NCBI GenBank assembly: GCA_025084515.1
Contig: JAJAGP010000774.1
Span: 124,001-188,000 of the forward strand
Origin: Ancistrus triradiatus
Taxonomy: Eukaryota > Chordata > Actinopteri > Siluriformes > Loricariidae
Length of the DNA: 64,000 nt
Direction of reading: 5' to 3'
Shown here: positions 57,746 through 64,000 of the stretch, one piece after another
Layout: each line of letters starts with the position of its first letter
Position numbering within the stretch: the first letter of the stretch is position 1
The notes under the pieces: model-generated
The model's database searches: none
Told to the model about the DNA's origin: nothing
What the model saw: the letters and a program-made list of their open reading frames with translations, nothing else
Made by a program: the position numbers and the translations under genes

Positions 57746-59492
57746 GGGAGGGGAGGTCAACAAAAGCTGATGAATCTGTTTCTGAATCTGAACAGTTGTT
57801 TGGTTTTGCTTTTAGAATGGTGTTAAATCATTTAAAACAAGATCATTCTACCACCCAGAAAATGTCAGTTGGTGCAACTATCCATCAATGAAACAATAAA
57901 ACACAAGAGGGAGTGTGTTATCGCGAATAACATCACAGCTATGGTCTGGGTGCAGGTACAAGCTGAAGGCGAGTGCCGTATATAATCACAGCCACAATGG
58001 TATTTGCAATGACACAGGACCTTGAGTGTTCTATTCTTTCTTAAAGAATAAACTAAAGAAACAAAATAAATCAAAGAAACATATTGTTGCTACACAACTC
58101 CCTACACTGTCTTAACACATGCTACAGAATTCATATGGCTTATATAACGCTACCAAGTAACATTAGTTTGAAGTGCAAATAAGCGAATGAAAGGAAAAGG
58201 CGGCTGGAACTAAAACTAATTTAATTAAGAATTAAGTGATGGAATTTAGTTATTTCTTAGGGCTTTTGCCTTATTTGTTTATGCTCTGTTTGTGTGCATG
58301 AAGCTTGATGTTACTTAGGAACGCATCAGCAGATTGATACTATTTTGGTGTGAAAACTTCCCAACCAATCACATTGTAAGGTCGGAACAAACTTGTTGTA
58401 TAAATAACAAACATCACATTTTAAACTAATCACTGGTGTAGAAAAGTTTGAGCACAGTCTCCACACCATTCAGCTCATGCTCTTGTACATCAGCTAGGGT
58501 CTCAGACCCGATTTGTCAGTCTGGCTCCAACATGGCTCTGTTTGATCTCTTTCATCGTGGATGTCAGTCGACTAGATTGATTTATTCGACCGGTTCTTTA
58601 GAAATGAATTATCAAAGGCGAATAATTGAAAGCGTTTAAGCTTATGATGTTTTCCCCCTGTGATCAGTGTTGTTTAATTGGAATCTCATTCAGCTGTCTG
58701 CATTTTGAAAACAAAATTTTCCGTGCCGCTTTTAATTAGCAGCCTTTGTCTCTGCGTCTGATTAATTCCGCCGAGTGTCATGCGCGGGACCGTGCTACGT
58801 TCAGCAGCTGCGATGCACAATTGCTCCAACACGCCTTATCAGGAATGCTGCGGATGAACAATTACTCACTCGACATTGTCTGCCGTGTAGGCTGAGTTAT
58901 CAATTTACACAAAGTGCAACGGAGCAAGCTCTGGGTGGGTTGAAGGCTGAGGTCAGTGGACAAAAATTAGTCCCTTGACTCATTTTTTAACATAGTTATG
59001 TCTTCGTCTTATTTACCACCAATCCTGTTGGGTATGAGTTTTGGGTTCGTATTTTGGCGTTCCACAGGCTGTTCCAGTACAGCGGGGATCTGGGGCGTAT
59101 GTCTGCGCTGTATGTTGCTTACATTTCCAGTTTTTATCAGAGGTCGCCCCTGTCCAGACTTCTGTACTACAGTTGCCATGTTGTGCCATGGATATTTCAG
59201 CCAGTGACTGGTCTCATCCATATATAACATCTCTGGTTTACAAACTACACTGTACCCCCAGTCAAAGGATAAGAGCAACTTCATGCTAAATGGAAATGGA
59301 AAATGTAAACATCCCATACAGACTGAGAGCTTCATTTGCTATTTTTTTATCTTCCTTACTATAAACACACACATTACTGTACAAACACAGCAGTTTGAGA
59401 TCAGGTGTTAAAACATTAGAGCAGTCCTGTGCTAAGACAGCTTTAATGGAATCTCATTCACCAGCTCTCTCTCTTTCAACTTCTGCTGCCAG
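57746..59492. other. intron 6, 3' part
   Basis: 58660-58900 is complex, non-repetitive and has homeobox-like cores (CTTTTAATTAGCAGCC, TGATTAATTCC), so a conserved noncoding element is plausible. No exon recognised. Confidence 0.4.
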
Positions 59493-59661
59493 ATCAGGGA
59501 GACAGACACCCGAACAGGAAAGCTCGGGGCCAGCTGAGGACTAAGATCGAGTCAGGAGAGGGGACCATCCCGGTGCGTTCCAGCAACACCATCCAGACGT
59601 GGGATGGAGTCCTGCAAGGGGAGAGGCTGCTTACCATGTCCTGCAGTGACAAGATTGCCAG
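59493..59661 (+). CDS. adarb1: adarb1 exon 7: base-flipping loop and third zinc ligand
   Basis: 169 bp. Acceptor TGCTGCCAG|AT is chosen because it alone keeps phase 1; the nearby ATCAG|GG would break frame. Donor GCCAG|GTAATT, phase 2 out. Residues 466-520 include RHPNRKARGQLRTKIESGEG, where Glu487 corresponds to the human base-flipping Glu488, and TMSCSDKIA, where Cys515 is the third zinc ligand. Lys518 and Arg521 (the latter split with exon 8) match inositol hexakisphosphate-contacting residues of ADAR2. Confidence 0.96.
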
Positions 59662-59764
59662 GTAATTTAGAACCATTCTGCAATGTTGATTTACTTTTAC
59701 ATGTACAGCTTTTAGCAGGCCCATATCAGGAGTGACTTTCAATAGAGGAACGGGTGCAGCTTGC

Positions 59765-60725
59765 AGGATCTATTAAATCAGATTAAGAAATCCGATAAAG
59801 AGAACCAGATTTTAGTCCAGTAATCGGATTTCTCAGCGCATGTATTCCCATACTCCTATTCCAGCTGTTTCTCAGTCTGCGCATACATGCGAACTGTCGT
59901 AGCATTGCCAGATCCTGATATTCTGAGAAACTTAGCATGTTTCCATAGACCTGGTTGCTTGTTCCTCTCGCGGGATCTGGCAACCCTGGAATTAAGCACT
60001 TTTGGTGAATCACTGAAACACTGTATAGGCTTGAATAAATTAAGAATTTCATTATTTCATTATTTACATGTAATGTTTACATCACAGCCTTTTGTGGAGT
60101 TATCGGCTGGTTGCAAAATAGGGTTCAAGGGTCGGAGGCATGTGCAGTATTGGGATTTTATCGATAATGATAATTTCACGATACTTTGGAAGTGTATATT
60201 TCGGATATATCTAAATTAATAATCTGATTACTGAAGAAAATCAGATTGTCATTAATCCTGTCAGCTAGTTAACATGCACTTGAGTAATCAGATAATGGGG
60301 TATGCATTACTCGGATGAATAATAATCAGATTTCTACTTTGCAACCAGCCAATAATCTGACAGAAATATGTGACATGAACTTCCAACTTTATTAATTAAA
60401 TATAGATTTTAATTCAATATTAATAATAATTAAATATTAATAAGATATTAATTTAATACATTCGCAGGTGTTCAGTAGCTGTTTTGGCGGGTGCTGCGTT
60501 TAATTCTGGGGTTGCCAGATCCCACAAATAAAATAAAAAAACCAACCAGGCGTATGGAAAGAATCCCAAAGGTAGCAAAGTCTCTCTTAAAATAAGAGCA
60601 TCTAGCAACTGTTAATCTCTCGTGTTACATTTGCGTGCATGCGCATACTCTCTAAGCTTTGAGAAATCTGATTACTGGAATAAAATCCGGCTTTCTTAAT
60701 CTGTTCTCTGCATTGGAGTATACTC
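59765..60725. mobile_element. MITE with long inverted ends in intron 7
   Basis: 59775-59850 (CAGATTAAGAAATCCG, TAGTCCAGTAATCGGATTTCTC) is matched in reverse at about 60645-60720 (GAGAAATCTGATTACTGGAATAAA, CTTTCTTAATCTGTTCTC). The interior repeats the AATCAGATT motif. No coding frame. A short decayed SINE tail precedes it at 59697-59740. Confidence 0.75.
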
Positions 60726-60784
60726 AATGTACGACCACTAGGATGATTCTATACCTGCAGAAATCCGACTATGATCGTACAGTT

Positions 60785-60900
60785 AAAACAATTAAGGCTT
60801 AAGAACCTTGCACAAGCTCCCGCCAGTGGCAGTTTGACAGAACCTGAACCCTCGACCTTCCCATAAAGAGTGCAGTACGTTAAGCACTGAGCCACTACCG
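60785..60900 (-). repeat. decayed SINE-like fragment
   Basis: AGAACCTTGCACAAGCTCCC, GAACCTGAACCCTCGACCTTCC and TTAAGCACTGAGCCACTACCG give tRNA-like boxes in reverse. Confidence 0.55.
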
Positions 60901-61640
60901 CCTACTTTAATGAATGATTGAATATTTCCCAGTAGACAGCTCTATCTCAAAGGCTACAAACACCTGCAGTGGCACAGGGGAGTGTGTTTTGGGAGCAAGC
61001 GTGTACTTTATTTACGCCGGTTGAGGTGCTGGTCTGTTCCGTCGTCGAGGCCTGTGTGCGTCGAGATAAGCAGGTGTCACATGGAGGTGCGTGTGGAGCA
61101 CAGGCCTTGTCACTCGAGAGGAAAGAGCCGCTCGCTCCGACTTATCGACCCCCCTTCACCATTATTTAGACTATTAAACTCGCTGCCATAAGGGAAGAAC
61201 AGGTGCTGATAATGATTGCTTTGCTTTCACAATGCAAGGCTGAGGAGCACTTATGCAACTGAAGCCTGGGGGAAGACGGCCGTTAGAGGTTGAAGAATGG
61301 CGGCCTGTCAGCGGGCGCCATTTCATCACTCGTATTGCACCATTTCTCAAAGTGCCATCATCCCTTGTTGGATGGGGTTATTTATCAACATAAGCAGAAT
61401 CCATTGTGAATGCGGATCTCCTGGGCTTTGTGATGCATGTTTTCCTCTTTTCGCGCTGCTTCATCTCGTTAAAAGCAGCGCCTCTGAATATGTGTCCAGA
61501 GGATCGCAATGTTCTCTGCAGTAATGTGGAAATTTCTTACGATTGTTATAGTTTAAGAAATATTGGAGACTCACTGAAAGTGCTAATGATAATGAACCAA
61601 TATTTTGACTGCTAAATGGGGTGTGTAAATATGCGTGTGT
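60901..61640. other. intron 7, nothing recognised
   Basis: Complex sequence without repeat or exon identity; GC-richer around 61010-61170. Confidence 0.4.
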
Positions 61641-61647
61641 TTATGTA

Positions 61648-62297
61648 CACTATATACACAGACGTTTCTGGACACCCTTCTAATTACTGAGCTCTGTTCT
61701 TTCAGCAACACTCACTTGTAACATATTCATGATATAAAGCAGACATTTTTGGATTATCCATAGACAAACAGTGGCAGTACATTAACCTTTAATTTGTACA
61801 TTAACCTTTAATTGAAGTAAATGTAGTCTGAGGAAAAAGTATGCCCCATCAAGACAAAATATTTTTAACAAAACCACATGTCCCAAAATGTCTGGCTCCT
61901 TTACATTTAATAATTTGTACATTGTCGCGTTGCAATAAAACAGCACTTCTTCTGTAACATCTAAGGTTATAGATACAGAACAGAGTATTTGGAACCGTTC
62001 CTCTTTACAGCATCTCTCCAGATTGTTCAGGGTCCTAGATCTTCTCGTGTGCACTCTGCTTTTTAGCTCCATGGGTTTTCTTTTGACCATGGCACAAGCT
62101 TGGTTTTGTGTTTGGTAAACCGTTTTTGTGTTGATGGTTTGGATGATTGGCCCATTTTAGTTTCTTGGCAGAGACAGATGTTTGGCATCAGGTTCTTTGC
62201 AGTGTAGTCAGCCTTCTATTTCCCCCAGTAGCGTTTACCAAACTCCAGGCACTTCCATTTGTGGTTAGATGGTGGGAAAAGCTTTTTCCTGTTAGGC
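61648..62297 (+). mobile_element. decayed DNA transposon relics
   Basis: TACACTATATACACAGACGTTTCTGGACACCC (61650) is the terminus of a common fish element. 61870-62280 carries other transposon-like text (CCCAAAATGTCTGGCTCC, TGGGTTTTCTTTTGACCATGG). The CCCAAAAT...TTTAATAATTTGTAC segment recurs at 62482-62520, after the SINE. Confidence 0.5.
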
Positions 62298-62480
62298 CTG
62301 TTTGAGGCCTGGTACTGGACTCTGGAACAGAAGGTCCATGGTTCAAATCCCACCTCTGCCAAGCTCCACTGTTGGGTCCTTGAGCAAGACCTTTAACCAA
62401 CAATTGCTTGAATTGTAAGACTGTACCAATTGTAAGTCGCTCTGGATAAGGGCGTCTGCTAAATGCTGTAAATGTAAATG
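62298..62480 (+). repeat. tRNA-derived SINE in intron 7
   Basis: GGTACTGGACTCTGGAACAG, GGTTCAAATCCCACCTCTGC, GTAAGTCGCTCTGGATAAGG and AAATGCTGTAAATG; the A-box end is decayed. Confidence 0.93.
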
Positions 62481-62646
62481 TCCCAAAATTATTGGCTCCT
62501 TTGCATTTAATAATTTGTACAACCTCTTTACCAGGGATTTACGATTTGTAGATTTCCTCAAGCTGAAGGGGTTGGGTTTGTGGGGCACGAAAATTGTCCA
62601 AAATTTTGCACTAGACTGTGTGTGTATTTGTATTTTTGATTGCAAA

Positions 62647-62826
62647 TACTATGGTGGCCTACCAGTTAAAGTACTGGACTATGGACCAGAAGGTCCAGGG
62701 TTTAAATCCCACCTCTGCCAAGCTGTTGGGTCCATGAGCAAAACCCTTAAATCCCAATTGCTTGGATTGTAAAGTTGTATCAGTCACTCTGGATAAGGGC
62801 GCCTGCTAAGTGGCATAAATGCAAAT
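62647..62826 (+). repeat. tRNA-derived SINE in intron 7, second copy
   Basis: ATGGTGGCCTACCAGTTAAAG, GGACCAGAAGGTCCAGGG, TTTAAATCCCACCTCTGCC and CTCTGGATAAGGGCGCCTGC; slightly more diverged than its neighbour. Confidence 0.92.
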
Positions 62827-63493
62827 TACATGAAAGGTCCAGATGGTGCTTGACCTCAAGCTTGAATTATTTTTGCATTGCTTTTGATTAAAATGCCTGG
62901 TCCTGAAGTAGGAGAAAAGCAAAACCAGGGTCTGCATTAGGGAAAAGCTAGAGCTTAGACTGAGAGCGAGTCCGGCATTTAAAGCAGCTGATTGGCTGAA
63001 CTAAAGGGCTCCAATCACATGAGTGTGTTGCCAGCAGGATTGTGCAGCAGGTGTTGTTTGGGGGAGTTGAGCCTGTCTTGATTAGCCCCTTTGATTGTAC
63101 GCTGCAGAAGGACAGACCCCGCTGGGGCAGTCTGGAACTTGCAAAAGCTTAAATGGAAAGGGAACGGAAGAAGTACACTAATGAGACCCGTTCATCCCGT
63201 ACTCTGTGTGAGCAGAAAAGGCATCGAGCCCCAGACTGCTGCTCCTGGAGAGCTTCTGCTATATGTGATATGGGTCTCAGGTCAGGATCTCATGTTACAG
63301 GATGACGATTACACTCACCGATGAATCACTGTGTATCATTTGCGATGTTTCCATAATTGGGTTCCCTGATCTGTTTATCTGCTTTTTAAAAGAGATTCAT
63401 ACAGAGCCCTCAATGGAAGGTGTGAGAGAAACATAAGCGCATTATATCAAACACCGTGCTTAAGGCAAACAATCTGTTATTACAGTAGTTTCA

Positions 63494-63495
<2 letters not shown>
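62827..63495. other. intron 7, 3' end
   Basis: No exon or repeat recognised before the GT microsatellite. Confidence 0.45.
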
Positions 63496-63558
<63 letters not shown>

Positions 63559-63570
63559 CGTGTGCGCGCG
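63496..63570 (+). repeat. (GT)n microsatellite abutting the exon 8 acceptor
   Basis: 59 nt of uninterrupted GT (63496-63554) followed by a CGTGCGTG/CGCGCG stretch to 63570, then CTCAG|G. No pyrimidine tract separates the repeat from the splice site, and there is no AG between 63486 and the acceptor. The repeat therefore occupies the place of the polypyrimidine tract. Confidence 0.97.
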
Positions 63571-63575
63571 CTCAG

Positions 63576-63757
63576 GTGGAACGTAGTGGGGATCCAGGGC
63601 TCGCTAATGAGCTACTTCACCGAGCCTATCTACTTCTCTAGCATCATCCTGGGCAGCCTGTACCACGCTGATCACCTGTCTCGCGCCATGTACCAGCGCA
63701 TCGCCGACATCGAACACCTGCCCCAGCAGTTCACCCTCAACCGGCCCCTGCTCAGCG
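63576..63757 (+). CDS. adarb1: adarb1 exon 8: deaminase core, last exon in the window
   Basis: 182 bp, acceptor CGCTCAG|G, donor CAGCG|GTAAAG, phase 2 in and 1 out. Residues 522-581 read WNVVGIQGSLMSYF through SSIILGSLYH and LSRAMYQRI to NRPLLS, all conserved in ADAR2. The acceptor lacks an ordinary pyrimidine tract; a GT microsatellite and CG-rich run precede it. The remaining exons, including the C-terminal inositol-phosphate pocket, are beyond the window. Confidence 0.96.
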
Positions 63758-64000
63758 GTAAAGGAAACCCCTCCATCTCACCTCTCCTTCTTTATAAATC
63801 GCACTTGCATGCTTGATTGATCCTCAGAGAAGTTAGCAAAATGAAAAAACATACAGGTTTGCGCTGTTAGTTGTTGAAATGGGATATTGACCGGATGCGT
63901 AGCCGCATACTACTTGGCACATAGTGTCTTATTTTAAACAATAATATTAATTAAAACATGAAAACATTTCGTACATGACTGTACAATACAGTCATTCTTA

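Larger units (their letters stand above)
13930..64000 (+). other. adarb1: adarb1 (ADAR2) gene, 5' and middle part
   Basis: Double-stranded RNA-specific adenosine deaminase of the ADAR2 family, a nuclear enzyme that converts A to I in pre-mRNAs. Eight exons are recognised by homology of the translated product, by GT-AG borders and by unbroken splice phases. Introns are about 29.5 kb, 6.0 kb, 4.1 kb, 1.2 kb, 161 bp, 2.9 kb and 3.9 kb; intron 8 starts at 63758 and runs off the window. From the canonical Met at 43767 the visible part encodes about 582 residues; the family is about 700, so the C-terminal part of the deaminase domain is outside. The 5' limit given is where GC- and GGA-rich sequence begins, not a mapped transcription start. 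The paralogue (a or b) is undetermined. Confidence 0.95.

Noticed and set aside
63482..63575. Exon 8 starting earlier, through the GT repeat
   Set aside because: The repeat frame gives Cys-Val runs unlike ADAR2; the AG at 63574-63575 alone keeps the phase with exon 7.
1..64000. CRISPR arrays or bacterial-type operons
   Set aside because: Spliced vertebrate gene and eukaryotic transposons throughout; no direct-repeat/spacer structure.

Overview
The window comes from a teleost fish genome, and the sequence gives three reasons. It carries large introns. It is crowded with fish-type repeats: Tc1/mariner, hAT and a PIF/Harbinger-like element, tRNA-derived SINEs and MITEs. Its only convincing gene is the RNA-editing deaminase ADAR2 (adarb1), on the + strand. 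The SINE families look ostariophysan, perhaps catfish-like, but that is a weak inference. Whether this is an adarb1a or adarb1b paralogue cannot be told from here.

Layout. Positions 1-13,900 are intergenic or upstream DNA with decayed transposons and no supported coding sequence. A GC- and GGA-rich segment (about 13,930-14,245) holds a probable first coding exon, which encodes an Arg/Lys-rich N-terminus like the R domain of ADAR3 and of the extended ADAR2 isoform. It keeps frame across a 29.5 kb intron into exon 2 (43,720-43,794), which carries the canonical ADAR2 start Met at 43,767. Exon 3 (49,766-50,694) encodes the nuclear-localisation region and both dsRNA-binding domains. Exons 4-8 (54,774-54,888; 56,081-56,249; 56,411-56,562; 59,493-59,661; 63,576-63,757) encode the deaminase domain, including all zinc ligands (H392, C450, C515), the catalytic Glu394 and the base-flipping-loop Glu487, numbered from the canonical Met. 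Splice phases agree at every junction. The last part of the deaminase domain lies beyond the window.

The most interesting feature is in intron 2. Exactly 47 nt upstream of exon 3 there is an AA dinucleotide (49,717-49,718) in the position of the mammalian ADAR2 self-editing site. An imperfect complement (about 48,160-48,235) lies about 1.4 kb upstream and can pair across it. This looks like the negative-feedback auto-editing switch: AA to AI makes a new 3' splice site, adds 47 nt and truncates the protein before the first dsRBD.

The introns also hold several inverted repeat pairs (two close SINE hairpins, two opposed Tc1 copies, an unclassified element in two opposed copies, and a MITE with long inverted ends). 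These would make the adarb1 pre-mRNA unusually rich in double-stranded RNA. A 59-nt GT microsatellite sits almost against the exon 8 acceptor. Many transposons show nested insertion with intact 8-bp (hAT) or TA (Tc1) target-site duplications, so a relative chronology can be read.
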